Positions 1 through 8,876 of a stretch of DNA of 51,814 nt are shown here, one piece after another. How positions within the stretch are numbered: the stretch's first letter is position 1; each line of letters begins with the position of its first letter. The stretch is from Actinomadura sp. BRA 177 (lineage in GTDB: Bacteria > Actinomycetota > Actinomycetes > Streptosporangiales > Streptosporangiaceae): NCBI RefSeq assembly GCF_013372625.1, contig NZ_JABXFD010000334.1, forward strand, positions 1 to 51,814, given 5' to 3'. The translations under genes and the position numbers were made by a program. The notes below the pieces were generated by a model. It was not told where the DNA came from. It saw only the letters and a program-made list of their open reading frames with translations, and did not search any database.

Positions 1-111
1 CCGTTGCACTCGGTCGAGATCGCCATCGGCGAACACCACATCACCGCCGAACCAACCATCCCCGCCGAGGCCAGAGACATCCTCAACAAACTCCCACCAC
101 CGGGGCACTAG
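1..111 (+). CDS. C-terminal tail of an unidentified protein, cut by the contig start
   Basis: An open frame runs from base 1 to a TAG at 109-111 and encodes 36 residues ending in KLPPPGH. I do not recognise the family. Codon use is less GC3-rich than in the neighbours (several AAA, CCA and CAC/ACC choices), and the stop is followed at once by a short inverted repeat and by a truncated DUF6069 gene. A mobile-element protein inserted into that gene would fit, but this is inference from position only. Confidence 0.4.
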   Translation, partial: PLHSVEIAIGEHHITAEPTIPAEARDILNKLPPPGH

Positions 112-129
112 ACCTGTGAGAGTCAGGTC
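111..129. repeat. Inverted repeat at the junction of the foreign tail and the truncated gene
   Basis: GACCTG (111-116) and CAGGTC (124-129) are perfect 6-bp arms around a 7-base spacer, starting at the last base of the TAG stop. The site lies where homology to the DUF6069 protein ends, so it could be the end of an insertion element or a small terminator. No second copy was found in the window. Confidence 0.3.
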
Positions 130-130
130 C

Positions 131-346
131 CACGCCGACCGCGCTGAACAGCAGCGTCAACTGGGTGAAGCCCAGCAGCGGGATCGGCTCTCCATCGACC
201 TCCACTGGCACGCCCGCCGACTTTGCGGCAGCGGCGATGACCGTGGTGGCCACAGCGGTGGCGACGCAGGCGAGCACGCCGATGCGCCACAGGGGGATGG
301 CCGGGCGCTGGGAGATGGCGGGGGCACTGCTCTGCTGGACGGTCAT
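131..346 (-). pseudogene. Truncated DUF6069-like membrane protein gene
   Basis: The minus-strand reading starts with ATG at 344-346 behind a good GAAGGAG site (complement of 354-360). It gives about 72 residues typical of the N-terminal half of the actinobacterial DUF6069 family: a hydrophobic helix at about residues 21-42, then the VEVDGEPIPLLGFTQLTLLFSAVG region. Family members usually continue for another 60-70 residues with more helices. Here the frame runs into unrelated sequence at about 112-133 and stops at 83. The gene is therefore broken, probably by insertion of the element whose tail fills 1-111. Function of the family is unknown. Confidence 0.55.
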
Positions 347-523
347 TGTCTCGCTCCTTCGGGTAAGTGAGTCGACAATGCAGACCGCGGGCCCGCCCAG
401 TACTCATCGGCCCCCGGCAGATTCTTCGTGATCGGCGGTCGATTTCCGAATATGCCTTAATGTCGCAGGCCGTTTGGGTAAGGTGGTGCGTCGTCGTGAC
501 GGGCGCGTGGGAATGAGGCGATC

Positions 524-2647
524 GTGGCTGGGGCCGATGTGCTGCGGAGAGGCAATCTCATCCAGCCGAGCACCGCTCTCGTCGGGCGGCATGCCGAGCT
601 CGCCGAGCTCAGGGGGTTGTTCGGCACCGGGCGCATGGTGACGGTGACCGGGGTGGGCGGCGTCGGCAAGACGCGGGTCGCGCTGGAGGCCGCGCGGGAA
701 CTGGCGGACCTGTTCTGTGACGGCGCGTGGGTGGTGCCCCTGTCGGGCCTGCGGGACGGCTCGCTCGTGGGCCATGCGATCGCCCGCACCCTGCGGGTCG
801 TCGACCAGACCGCGCGTCCGCAGCTCGACGTCCTGGCCGATCACCTGTCCGGCAGGCGGCTGCTGCTGGTGCTGGACACGTGCGAGCACCTCCGGGACGC
901 CTGCGCGGGCGTGGTCGAGGTCCTGCTGAAGGCGGCGCCCGGATTGCGCGTGTTGTCCACGAGTCGTCAGGCCCTCGGCGTCAACGGTGAGCGGGTGCTG
1001 AAACTCGCGCCGCTGGAGACGGCGGATACGGTTTCGCGGCCCGCGGCGGTCACCCTGTTCGAGGAGCGTGCCGCGGCCGCTACGGGCGGCTTCGCCGTCA
1101 GCGATGACAACTGGCGTACCGTCGTGCGGCTGTGTCACCGCTTGGAGGGACTTCCACTGGCCCTGGAACTCGCCGCCGGCCAGCTGCGGCGACTCTCCCT
1201 GGAGCAATTGTCGGATCGGCTGGACGACCGGTTCGAGATGCTGGTGGACGGAACCGCGGATGTGTCCCAGGACGTGTCACGGCACGACGCACTGCGCACG
1301 ACGGTCGGCTGGAGCCACGAGCTGTGCACGCGCCAGGAGCGGCTGCTGTGGGCTCGGCTGTCGGTCTTCGCCGGGGACTTCGATCAGCGGGCGGTCGAAC
1401 ACGTGTGCAGCGACGATGTGCTGCCCGCGGATCGCGTCCCGGGGACGCTGGCGGGGCTCGTCGACAAGTCGATCCTCTCGCGGACCGGAGACGGCGCGGA
1501 CGTCCGGTACCGGCTGCTGGACACCTTGCGCGAGTACGGCTCGGAATGGCTCGGTGAGCTGGGCGAGCAGCAGAATGTGCGCGGACGGCACCGCGACTGG
1601 TATCTGCGTCTGGTCGAGCAGTGCGAGCGGGAGTGGTTCGGCGCCGGCCAGAAGGAGATCTTCACGCGCCTGCTCAGCGAGCACGCCAACGTGAGCGCCG
1701 CCCTGGACTACTGCCTCACCACGCCCGGCGAGGCGCAGACCGGCCTGCGGATGGCCGGGGCGCTGTGCTTCTACTGGGTGGGCTGCGGCTTCCTGGCCGA
1801 AGGGCGGTACTGGCTGGATCGGGCACTCGCCCTTGACGCCGACGTGACCCGGGTTCGGGCCAAGGCCCTCTGGGTGAACGGCTACATCGCCATCAAGCAG
1901 GGCGAAACGGACGCCGCGACCGCGTACCTGGAGGCCGGTCGGGCGGCGGCCCTGCAGATCGGCGACCCGGTGGCGTCGGCCAACGCCGTCCACCGTCTGG
2001 GCTGCGTCGCGCTGGTGACCGACGACCACGCGCAAGCGGCCACCCTGTTCAAGGACGCGCTCGCGGCCTATGACTCGCTCGGAGAAATGAACACCAGCGT
2101 GATCATGGCGCGCGCCGAGTACGCCATGACGGTCGCGTTCCAGGGTGACCTGCCCTTCGCCGTCGAGTTGTGCGAAGAGGTGCGCGCGATCGGCGAGGAG
2201 TACGGCGAGCAGTGGGTCAGGGCCTACGCGCTCTACGTCCTGGCCTTCGCCGCCTGGACCGGTGGCCGGGTCGAGGAGGCGACCGATCTCGCCCGGCAGT
2301 GTGTGAACATCAGCCGGACTTTCCATGATCTGGTGTGCGCGGTGCTGGGCATCGAGCTGCTCGCGTTGTTCCACGCGGCGGGCGGCCGTCCTCGGGACGC
2401 CGCGGCCCTGCAGGGGGCGGCCGGACGGATCTGGCGGACGGTAGGGCTCCCGCTGTTCGGTTCCGCGTATTTCAACGCCCCGCACAACGAAGGCGAGGCG
2501 CTTGCCCGGCAGGCCTTGGGTGACGAGACGTACGGCCACTTCTTCGAGCAGGGGACGGGCCTCGACCTCGACCAGGCCGTCGCCTTCGCGATGGGGGAGC
2601 GCCCGAGTGCCCTCCCGCTCACGGAAGCCGCTGATCGCCGCCGCTGA
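524..2647 (+). CDS. COG3903-type predicted ATPase (NB-ARC/TPR), no HTH seen
   Basis: A 707-residue protein starting at GTG 524. The N-terminus has the family entry motif (LVGRHAELAELRGLF, about residues 20-34), followed by a P-loop GVGGVGKTR (about 42-50), the Walker B strand LLLVLDTCEHL and STSRQALGV, all typical of NB-ARC/STAND ATPases close to the LuxR and SARP regulators. The C-terminal half is helical with TPR-like repeats (from about residue 400). Relatives usually carry a BTAD or LuxR DNA-binding domain. I see none at either end, so this may act as a sensor or scaffold with a partner. It stands alone, 45 bases before an FAD oxidoreductase on the same strand. Ligand unknown. Confidence 0.8.
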   Translation: MAGADVLRRGNLIQPSTALVGRHAELAELRGLFGTGRMVTVTGVGGVGKTRVALEAARELADLFCDGAWVVPLSGLRDGSLVGHAIARTLRVVDQTARPQLDVLADHLSGRRLLLVLDTCEHLRDACAGVVEVLLKAAPGLRVLSTSRQALGVNGERVLKLAPLETADTVSRPAAVTLFEERAAAATGGFAVSDDNWRTVVRLCHRLEGLPLALELAAGQLRRLSLEQLSDRLDDRFEMLVDGTADVSQDVSRHDALRTTVGWSHELCTRQERLLWARLSVFAGDFDQRAVEHVCSDDVLPADRVPGTLAGLVDKSILSRTGDGADVRYRLLDTLREYGSEWLGELGEQQNVRGRHRDWYLRLVEQCEREWFGAGQKEIFTRLLSEHANVSAALDYCLTTPGEAQTGLRMAGALCFYWVGCGFLAEGRYWLDRALALDADVTRVRAKALWVNGYIAIKQGETDAATAYLEAGRAAALQIGDPVASANAVHRLGCVALVTDDHAQAATLFKDALAAYDSLGEMNTSVIMARAEYAMTVAFQGDLPFAVELCEEVRAIGEEYGEQWVRAYALYVLAFAAWTGGRVEEATDLARQCVNISRTFHDLVCAVLGIELLALFHAAGGRPRDAAALQGAAGRIWRTVGLPLFGSAYFNAPHNEGEALARQALGDETYGHFFEQGTGLDLDQAVAFAMGERPSALPLTEAADRRR

Positions 2648-2692
2648 CGTCCTTGGAGCAGTGCCTATTCCGCGCCCGCGAGGAGGAAGACC

Positions 2693-4051
2693 ATGACGCA
2701 GCCCCGTGAGCATGCCGTTGTGATCGGCGGCAGCCTGATGGGGCTGCTGGCGGCCAGGATCCTCACCGACCACTTCGCCCAGGTCACGCTGATCGAGCGG
2801 GACCGTTTCGCGGAGGCCGTCGCGTCCCGTCCCGGCCTGGGGCAGGCCCGCCATCTGCACGTGCTCTGGAGCCGGGGACTGGAGATCGCCGAGCAACTGT
2901 TCCCCGGGCTGGAGGACGAACTGCTCGCCGCGGACGTCCCAGAGGTCCGGGTGCCCGCCGACATGCTGTGGCTGACCTCCGCCGGATGGCGGCGCCGGTT
3001 CGAGTCGACCCGCCTGCTGACCTTCAGCCGGGACCTCCTCGACTGGACCGTGCGCGCCCGGCTGGCCAAGATCGGGAACCTCCGGCTGCTCTCTGGGCAC
3101 GAGGTGACCGGGCTGCTGGCCGACGCCGGGGCCGTCACCGGAGTCGAGATGCGGGAGCGCGGGACGACCGGACCGGGTGAGCCGATCACCGCGGACCTGG
3201 TCGTCGACGCCACCGGGCGCGCCTCGAAGACCCCCGCCTGGCTGGAGCGGCTCGGCTACCCGGCCGTCCGGCAGACCCTGATCAACCCGCTGCTGGGATA
3301 TGCCAGCCGCACCTACGCCATCCCCGCCGGGTTCGACCCCGGCTGGAAGGCGCTCTACCTCCAGGCCGACCCTCCGCAGGGCACGCGCACCGGCGCGCTG
3401 TTCCCTCAGGAGGGCGGACGGTGGATCGTCAGCCTCTTCGGTGTCGGCGAGGACTACCCGCCCACCGACGACGACGGCTTCCTGGAGTTCGCCAAGAGCC
3501 TGCGCAGCCCGGTGCTCTACGAGGCGATCCGCGACGCCGAGCCGCTCACCCCCATCGGCAGCTACCGGCGCACCGAGAATCTCCGCCGTCACTACGAGCG
3601 GATGCGGGCATGGCCGAAGAGGTTCCTCGTCTCGGGGGACGCCCTGTGCGCCTTCAACCCGCTCTACGGCCAGGGAATGACCGTCGCGGCGAAGTCCGCG
3701 CTCACGCTGGACGCGTGCCTGCGGGCGGACGGCGACCTCGACGGGCTGGCGCGGCGCTTCCACCGCAAGGTGATCAAGAACGCCACCGGCCCGTGGCTGG
3801 TGGCCACCGGGGAGGACCTGCGGTACGGCACCACCCAGGGCGCCACGGCCGGTGTCCGGACCAAGATCCTCAACCGCTACGTCGACCGGGTCCAGCACCT
3901 CGCCAACGTCGACCCGCGAGTATGCGACCGGTTCGTCGACGTGCTGGCGCTCACCGCCCAGCCCCAGTCCCTGTTCCTGCCGGAGGTGCTCTGGCGCGCC
4001 GCCACCACGCGCACGCGCCCGGCCACCGGACCCGACGACCTCGTCCCGTGA
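2693..4051 (+). CDS. FAD-dependent oxidoreductase (group A monooxygenase-like)
   Basis: A 452-residue protein starting at ATG 2693 behind a GAGGAAG site. The Rossmann FAD motif is VIGGSLMGLLAARIL at residues 10-24, followed by the ribose-binding acid in LIERDRF. The second FAD signature, VSGDALCAFNPLYGQGM, lies at about residues 311-327, as in squalene-epoxidase and tryptophan-halogenase-like flavoproteins. The HLHVLWSRGLEIAEQLFPG segment matches the same group. It resembles the protein at 48564 (shared HFLL/HLHVLW-type region and CAFNP.Y.QGM), so the two are paralogues. Substrate unknown. It ends 64 bases before the DUF5753 regulator gene on the same strand. Confidence 0.82.
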   Translation: MTQPREHAVVIGGSLMGLLAARILTDHFAQVTLIERDRFAEAVASRPGLGQARHLHVLWSRGLEIAEQLFPGLEDELLAADVPEVRVPADMLWLTSAGWRRRFESTRLLTFSRDLLDWTVRARLAKIGNLRLLSGHEVTGLLADAGAVTGVEMRERGTTGPGEPITADLVVDATGRASKTPAWLERLGYPAVRQTLINPLLGYASRTYAIPAGFDPGWKALYLQADPPQGTRTGALFPQEGGRWIVSLFGVGEDYPPTDDDGFLEFAKSLRSPVLYEAIRDAEPLTPIGSYRRTENLRRHYERMRAWPKRFLVSGDALCAFNPLYGQGMTVAAKSALTLDACLRADGDLDGLARRFHRKVIKNATGPWLVATGEDLRYGTTQGATAGVRTKILNRYVDRVQHLANVDPRVCDRFVDVLALTAQPQSLFLPEVLWRAATTRTRPATGPDDLVP

Positions 4052-4115
4052 GCGGGATGCGAGCCAACGCGCGAGGAGCCCGCGATGCCGCTGCAGACGC
4101 CTTCGGAGGTGGGAG

Positions 4116-5738
4116 GTGACCGCTGATCGCCCGGGGTCGAGTTCGACGGTGCTGCGCATCATCCTCGGCGCACAGCTGCGCCGCCTGCGGGAGGCGTCCG
4201 GGCTGAGCCGCCACGAGGCCGGTGACCGCATCCGGAGCTCGGAATCGAAGATCAGCCGGATGGAACTCGGCCGGGTGAGCTTCAAGGAGCGGGACGTCGC
4301 CGACCTGCTCACCCTTTACGGTGTGGCCGACCAGGTCGAGCGGGACACGATCCTGGAAAAGGTTCGCGAGGCGAACACGCCGGGATGGTGGCACCGGTAC
4401 CACGACGTCCTGCCCAACTGGTTCCAGACTTATGTGGGGCTCGAAGAATCGACGTCGCTCATCCGAACGTACGAGATTCAGTTCGTCCCCGGCCTGCTGC
4501 AGACTCCCGATTATGCGCGCGCGGTGATCCGGCTCGGGAATCCGGACGCGTCCGCCGCCGAGATCGAGCACCGGGTCGAACTGCGGCTGCGCCGCCAGGA
4601 ACGGCTCTCCGGACCGGACGCCCCCCGGCTGTGGGCCGTCATCGATGAGACGGCGCTGCGCCGGCCACTCGGCGGAGCCGAGACGATGCGGGGCCAGCTC
4701 GAGCATCTCATCGCCATGTCCACGCGACCGAACACCACGATTCAGATCATGCCGTTCCGTTTCGGGGGCCACGTCGCGGAGGGCGGCGCGTTCACCATTC
4801 TGCGCTTCCCCGAGCCCGAGGTGCCGGACGTGGTCTACCTGGAGAACCTCACTGGCGCGCTCTATCTGGACAAGCCGGAGGAGACCGAAAGCTACCTGCG
4901 AACGATTGAACGGCTGTGCGTGGACAGCGCCACTCCGGAGTCCACTCCCGAGGTCCTCTTGGACGTCCTCAGGAGGGAATACCGAACGCCGACGGCGGCC
5001 GAGACCTTCGCGCAGCAGGGTGGAACGGTGCGCACGCGCAGTTGCCGGATTCCGGCGGCGTCCCAGAACCATGGTGATTTCCATGCCGTCCTGCCCACGC
5101 CTTTCGGCACCCGGATCCTGATCGGGGACGTGCTCGGTACAGGCGAATCAGCCCAGCAGACGGCGGCCGCCGCACTCGGCAACTTCCGGCAACTGGCTCT
5201 CAATGAGCCGAACCTGCCGGGGGTGGCCGAGCGGATGCATTCGGTCCTCGCCCCGATGCTCCAGGACGACGAATTCGTCACCGCGCTGCTGCTCACCCTC
5301 CGCGAGGACACCGCCGAAATGGTGTGCTGCGGGAACCCGCCGCCCCTGCTGATGAGAGAGGGCCGGGTACTTCCATTCGAAGCTCTGCCCGCCTATCCGC
5401 CGCTGACCCTGCTCGACCTCGACGGCCAGTGGTGCGAGACCACGACCGTGCCGCTCCGCCACGGTGATCGCCTGCTGCTGCACACCTACGGCCTGATGCA
5501 GGCACGCGACGAGGGAGGCCGCGCCTATCCGCATTCGGAACGGGCGGCCGCACTGAGCACGGACGATCCGGCCCTTGCATTGGAGAACATCAGAGCCGAC
5601 CTGCTCGACCACGCGGTGGACGGTCTCGGCCTCTCGACGACACTCCTGCTGGCGGACCTCGAACGACCTACTCCGCAGCCGTTCCCCGCAGATCCGCACG
5701 GGCGATCCACTGGAATCAGCCACCTGGAGTCCGGCTGA
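4116..5738 (+). CDS. XRE/DUF5753 (Scr1-type) regulator fused to a degenerate SpoIIE/PP2C domain
   Basis: GTG 4116 is chosen because GGAGG at 4105-4109 sits 6 bases upstream. The frame stays open further upstream but that part is arginine/serine-rich shadow of the previous gene. The 540-residue product has a helix-turn-helix (about 13-70, LGAQLRRLREASGLSRHEAG), then the DUF5753 ligand domain (about 85-265, with GWWHRYHDVLPNWF and FVPGLLQTPDYARAVI). DUF5753 proteins normally end near residue 280. Here a SpoIIE-like phosphatase domain follows (about 318-515): HGDFHAVLPTPFGTRILIGDV, CGNPPPLL, HGDRLLLHTYGLMQARD. The first metal Asp (about 320) and GDV Asp (about 338) remain. The Asp of the usual DG motif is Tyr (about 458), the second Asp of GDxxD is Ala, and the terminal DD is absent. 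It is probably a pseudophosphatase. It precedes a DUF574 gene by 16 bases. Confidence 0.85.
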   Translation: MTADRPGSSSTVLRIILGAQLRRLREASGLSRHEAGDRIRSSESKISRMELGRVSFKERDVADLLTLYGVADQVERDTILEKVREANTPGWWHRYHDVLPNWFQTYVGLEESTSLIRTYEIQFVPGLLQTPDYARAVIRLGNPDASAAEIEHRVELRLRRQERLSGPDAPRLWAVIDETALRRPLGGAETMRGQLEHLIAMSTRPNTTIQIMPFRFGGHVAEGGAFTILRFPEPEVPDVVYLENLTGALYLDKPEETESYLRTIERLCVDSATPESTPEVLLDVLRREYRTPTAAETFAQQGGTVRTRSCRIPAASQNHGDFHAVLPTPFGTRILIGDVLGTGESAQQTAAAALGNFRQLALNEPNLPGVAERMHSVLAPMLQDDEFVTALLLTLREDTAEMVCCGNPPPLLMREGRVLPFEALPAYPPLTLLDLDGQWCETTTVPLRHGDRLLLHTYGLMQARDEGGRAYPHSERAAALSTDDPALALENIRADLLDHAVDGLGLSTTLLLADLERPTPQPFPADPHGRSTGISHLESG

Positions 5739-5754
5739 GCGTTACCTTCGGACG

Positions 5755-6579
5755 GTGCCCTCACACTGGTCCGACGAACACGCCGGCTTTCACCCTGAGA
5801 TCCCCAATGAGGCACGCATCCTCGATTACCTCACCGGCGGCAAGGACCATTTCGCCGTGGACCGTGAGGCGGCCGAGCAGGCGCTGCGGATCGCGCCCGA
5901 ACTGAGGGTCGCCGCCATGCAGTCGCGCCGGTTCCTGCGCCGCGCGGTGGAAGCCCTCGTCGCCGAAGGCATGCGGCAGTTCATCGATGTGGGCTGCGGG
6001 CTGCCCACGCCGGGCAGCGTCCACCACATCCTCCAGGAGACCGCGCCGGGCTCCCGGCTGGTCTGTGTGGACAACGATCCCGTCGTGGCGGCGCACGCCG
6101 CCTCGGTGGTCGGTATCGGCGGGCCGTCCCGGATCGTGATGGCCGACATGCGCGACCCCGACGCGCTGATGGACGACCCGGTCGTCACGTCGGTGATCGA
6201 CCTGGACGAGCCGGTCGGGCTCGTCCTGCATTCGGTCCTGGCAGTGATTCCGGAGGACGACGTCGCGGACCACATCGTCCAGGGGCTCCTGGCGCGGGTG
6301 GCGCCGGGCAGCCACCTGCTGCTGGCGCACGCCATCAGTGATCCCGACCCCGAGACGACCGCCCGGCTCGCCGCGCTCTATCAGGAGAACAAGACGGTCC
6401 GGGGTGCGCGGACGCGCTCGAACCTGCGCACCGCGGCCGAGGTCGAGGACCTGATGCGGGACCTGGACCTGCTGCCGCCCGGCATGGTCCTGCTGCAGCA
6501 GTGGCGGCCCGGCACCGCCGAGCCGGAGCCGGCCCCGCGGTCGATCCACGCGATCGGCGGAATCGGCCGCAAGCCCTGA
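5755..6579 (+). CDS. SAM-dependent methyltransferase, DUF574 (PF04672) family
   Basis: A 274-residue protein from GTG 5755, which gives the normal N-terminus of the family (SHWSDEHAGFHPEIPNEARILDYLTGGKDHFAVDREAA). The SAM-binding strand is QFIDVGCGLPTPGSVHHI (about residues 79-96), with VCVDNDPVVAAHA after it and LVLHSVLAVIPEDD further on. DUF574 proteins are very numerous in Streptomyces and Streptosporangiales and often sit beside DUF5753 regulators, as here. What they methylate is not known. A related copy lies at 17029 on the other strand. Confidence 0.88.
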   Translation: MPSHWSDEHAGFHPEIPNEARILDYLTGGKDHFAVDREAAEQALRIAPELRVAAMQSRRFLRRAVEALVAEGMRQFIDVGCGLPTPGSVHHILQETAPGSRLVCVDNDPVVAAHAASVVGIGGPSRIVMADMRDPDALMDDPVVTSVIDLDEPVGLVLHSVLAVIPEDDVADHIVQGLLARVAPGSHLLLAHAISDPDPETTARLAALYQENKTVRGARTRSNLRTAAEVEDLMRDLDLLPPGMVLLQQWRPGTAEPEPAPRSIHAIGGIGRKP

Positions 6580-6731
6580 CGCGCAAGCGCCGCGGCATCA
6601 GTACGAGCTCTTCCATATTCGCCGGCGACTGCATGTAGTCAAAGATTCGTCACTGTCGATTCGTGTTCGCCGGGGTGGGTACTCGGATGGCGGCCACCGG
6701 GTAGCGCGATCAACTCACCGTGGAGGTTCAC

Positions 6732-8768
6732 GTGGCAGGAGCCGACAACGACAAGCAACGCCAGCTCGACTACCACCGGGTCAGGTCGGACGGAGCCCAA
6801 TACACCACAGACCAGGGCATCGGGGTCGACGACACCGACAACTCGCTGTCGGTGGGGGAGCGCGGCCCGACCCTGCTGGAGGACTTCCACTTCCGCGAGA
6901 AGATCATGCGGTTCGACCACGAGCGGATCCCCGAGCGGGTGGTGCACGCGCGCGGGTCCGGCGCGTACGGGGAGTTCCAGGTGTACGAGTCCCTGGAGGA
7001 CATCACGTGCGCCGACTTCCTGTGCGACCCGTCCCTGGTCACGCCCACGTTCGTGCGGTTCTCCACCGTCGCCGGCGAGCGCGGTTCGGCCGACACCGTC
7101 CGGGACGTGCGGGGCTTCGCGACCAAGTTCTACACCCGGCAGGGCAACTACGACCTGGTCGCCAACAACTTCCCGGTGTTCCCGATCCAGGACGGCATCA
7201 AGTTCCTCGACTTCGTGCACGCGGTGAAGCCGGAGCCGCGCAACCAGATCCCCCAGGCACAGTCGGCGCACGACACCCTGTGGGACTTCGTGCAGATGCA
7301 GCCCGAGACCATGCACTTCATCATGTGGCTGATGTCGGACCGGGCGATCCCGCGCAGCTACCGGATGATGCAGGGCTTCGGCGTGCACACCTTCCGGTTC
7401 GTCAACGCCCAGGGCAAGGGCACGTTCGTGAAGTTCCACTGGCGGCCGAAGCTCGGCACGTACTCGCTGGTGTGGGACGAGGTCCTGCGCGTCCAGGGCA
7501 ACGACCCCGACTTCAACCGGCGCGACCTGTGGGACACCATCGACAGCGGCGACTTCGCCGAGTTCGAGCTGTGCGTCCAGCTGGTGGCCGAGGAGGACGA
7601 GCACAAGTTCGACTTCGACCTGCTCGACTCCACCAAGATCATTCCGGAGGAGGAGGTGCCGCTGCGGCCGATCGGCAAGATGGTCCTCAACCGGAACCCG
7701 CAGAACTTCTTCGCCGAGACCGAGCAGGTCGCGTTCTGCACCGCCAACATCGTCGCCGGCATCGACTTCACCAACGACCCGCTGCTGCAGGCGCGCAACT
7801 TCTCCTACCTCGACACCCAGCTCATCCGCCTCGGCGGGCCCAACCACCAGCAGATCCCCGTCAACCGGCCGATCGCGCCCGTGCACAACGACCACCGGGA
7901 CGGCTACCACCAGCACATGATCCACGACAGCGACACCGCCTACGCCAAGAACTCGATCAGCGGCGGCTGCCCGGCGACCGCCGCCGACACCGGGAAGATG
8001 CAGGGGGTGTTCCGGCACTACGAGGAGCGCGTGTCGGGCGAGGTGATCCGCCGGCGCAGCCCGAGCTTCGAGGACCACTACTCCCAGGCGACGCTGTTCT
8101 GGAACAGCATGGCCGGCTGGGAGAAGACCCACATCGTCAACGCGCTGCTGTTCGAGCTCGGCCACGTGGAGCGCCGCTACATCAAGGAGAAGGTCGTCGA
8201 GCGGCTCGCCAACGTGGACGGCGACCTCGCCACGCAGGTGGCCGACGGCCTCGGTATCACCGCGCCGAGTCAGACCGTGACGAACCACGGCAGGTCGTCC
8301 CCGGCGCTCAGCATGGCCGACCAGCCGAGGTCGATCGCCACCCGCAAGATCGCCGTGCTGGCCGGCGACCAGACCGACGCGGGGACGCTGCAACCGGTAC
8401 TGGAGGCACTGCGCGGCCAGGGCGCCATCTGCGAGATCGTCGCTCCGCACGAGGGCACCGTGGCGACGCTCGCGGTCGACAAGCAGCTGAGCGCGGCGAA
8501 CTCGGTGCTCTACGACGCGGTGCTGGCGGCCGGCGGGCAGGAACTCGTCGCCGACGGATACGCCGTCCAGTTCGTCCGCGAGGCGTTCAAGCACTGCAAG
8601 GCGGTCGGCGTGCTGCCGGGCGCCGAACCGCTGCTGGAGGCCGCGAACCTGCCCGGACGCCAGGGCGTCGTCGACGCGAGCGCGGGGGACGCGTTCGCGC
8701 AGCAGTTCGCCGACGCGGTCGCCGCGCACCGCCACTGGGACCGCGACCTCGCCTCCTTCCCCGCCTGA
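6732..8768 (+). CDS. katE: Large-subunit monofunctional catalase (clade 2, HPII/KatE type)
   Basis: Start GTG 6732 is preferred over GTG 6720 because GGAGG at 6722-6726 then lies 5 bases upstream. The 678-residue product matches large catalases that degrade hydrogen peroxide with heme. Visible landmarks are the distal His in RVVHARGSGAYG (about residue 72), the distal Asn in VANNFPVFPIQDG, the long NHQQIPVNRP segment, and the heme Tyr in RNFSYLDTQ. After about residue 525 comes the extra C-terminal flavodoxin/DJ-1-like domain (RKIAVLAGDQTD...), which small catalases lack. Monocistronic: a 152-base spacer precedes it and a very strong terminator follows. Confidence 0.95.
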   Translation: MAGADNDKQRQLDYHRVRSDGAQYTTDQGIGVDDTDNSLSVGERGPTLLEDFHFREKIMRFDHERIPERVVHARGSGAYGEFQVYESLEDITCADFLCDPSLVTPTFVRFSTVAGERGSADTVRDVRGFATKFYTRQGNYDLVANNFPVFPIQDGIKFLDFVHAVKPEPRNQIPQAQSAHDTLWDFVQMQPETMHFIMWLMSDRAIPRSYRMMQGFGVHTFRFVNAQGKGTFVKFHWRPKLGTYSLVWDEVLRVQGNDPDFNRRDLWDTIDSGDFAEFELCVQLVAEEDEHKFDFDLLDSTKIIPEEEVPLRPIGKMVLNRNPQNFFAETEQVAFCTANIVAGIDFTNDPLLQARNFSYLDTQLIRLGGPNHQQIPVNRPIAPVHNDHRDGYHQHMIHDSDTAYAKNSISGGCPATAADTGKMQGVFRHYEERVSGEVIRRRSPSFEDHYSQATLFWNSMAGWEKTHIVNALLFELGHVERRYIKEKVVERLANVDGDLATQVADGLGITAPSQTVTNHGRSSPALSMADQPRSIATRKIAVLAGDQTDAGTLQPVLEALRGQGAICEIVAPHEGTVATLAVDKQLSAANSVLYDAVLAAGGQELVADGYAVQFVREAFKHCKAVGVLPGAEPLLEAANLPGRQGVVDASAGDAFAQQFADAVAAHRHWDRDLASFPA

Positions 8769-8780
8769 CACCGACTCCTT

Positions 8781-8820
8781 CCGCACGCGGCCGGCGCCCC
8801 ACGGCGCCGGCCGCGTGCGG
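8781..8820 (+). terminator. Strong hairpin terminator after the catalase gene
   Basis: A perfect 18-bp GC-rich stem (8781-8798 with 8803-8820) closes on a 4-base loop (CCAC). It begins 12 bases after the catalase stop codon. There is no U tract, as is usual in actinomycetes. It separates catalase from the KstR-type promoter region of the next gene. Confidence 0.85.
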
Positions 8821-8841
8821 CGCCGGCGCGTGGCGCGATGG

Positions 8842-8855
8842 TAGAACGTGTTCTA
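8842..8855. promoter_or_regulatory. KstR-type operator, 14-bp palindrome
   Basis: TAGAACGTGTTCTA has perfect arms TAGAAC and GTTCTA around GT. It fits the published KstR consensus TnnAACnnGTTnnA at every fixed position. KstR is the TetR repressor of cholesterol catabolism in mycobacteria and rhodococci. The site lies about 60-75 bases before the GMC oxidoreductase start. No kstR gene is in the window. Confidence 0.7.
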
Positions 8856-8876
8856 CTCTATCCCTGGAGTAGTGAC

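Noticed and set aside
3852-4115. Upstream extension of the DUF5753 fusion protein
   Set aside because: The extra 88 residues are Ser/Arg/Pro-rich shadow of the overlapping oxidoreductase gene; GTG 4116 has a clear GGAGG.
1277-4312. Very long antisense open frame of about 1000 codons
   Set aside because: It is arginine/glycine/proline-rich with no recognisable domain and lies opposite three well-supported genes, a normal effect of high GC3.
6677-6682. GGGTAC before the catalase gene as a stress-sigma (SigB/SigF type) -10 element
   Set aside because: No GTTT-like -35 lies 13-17 bases upstream, so the hexamer alone is not enough in GC-rich DNA.
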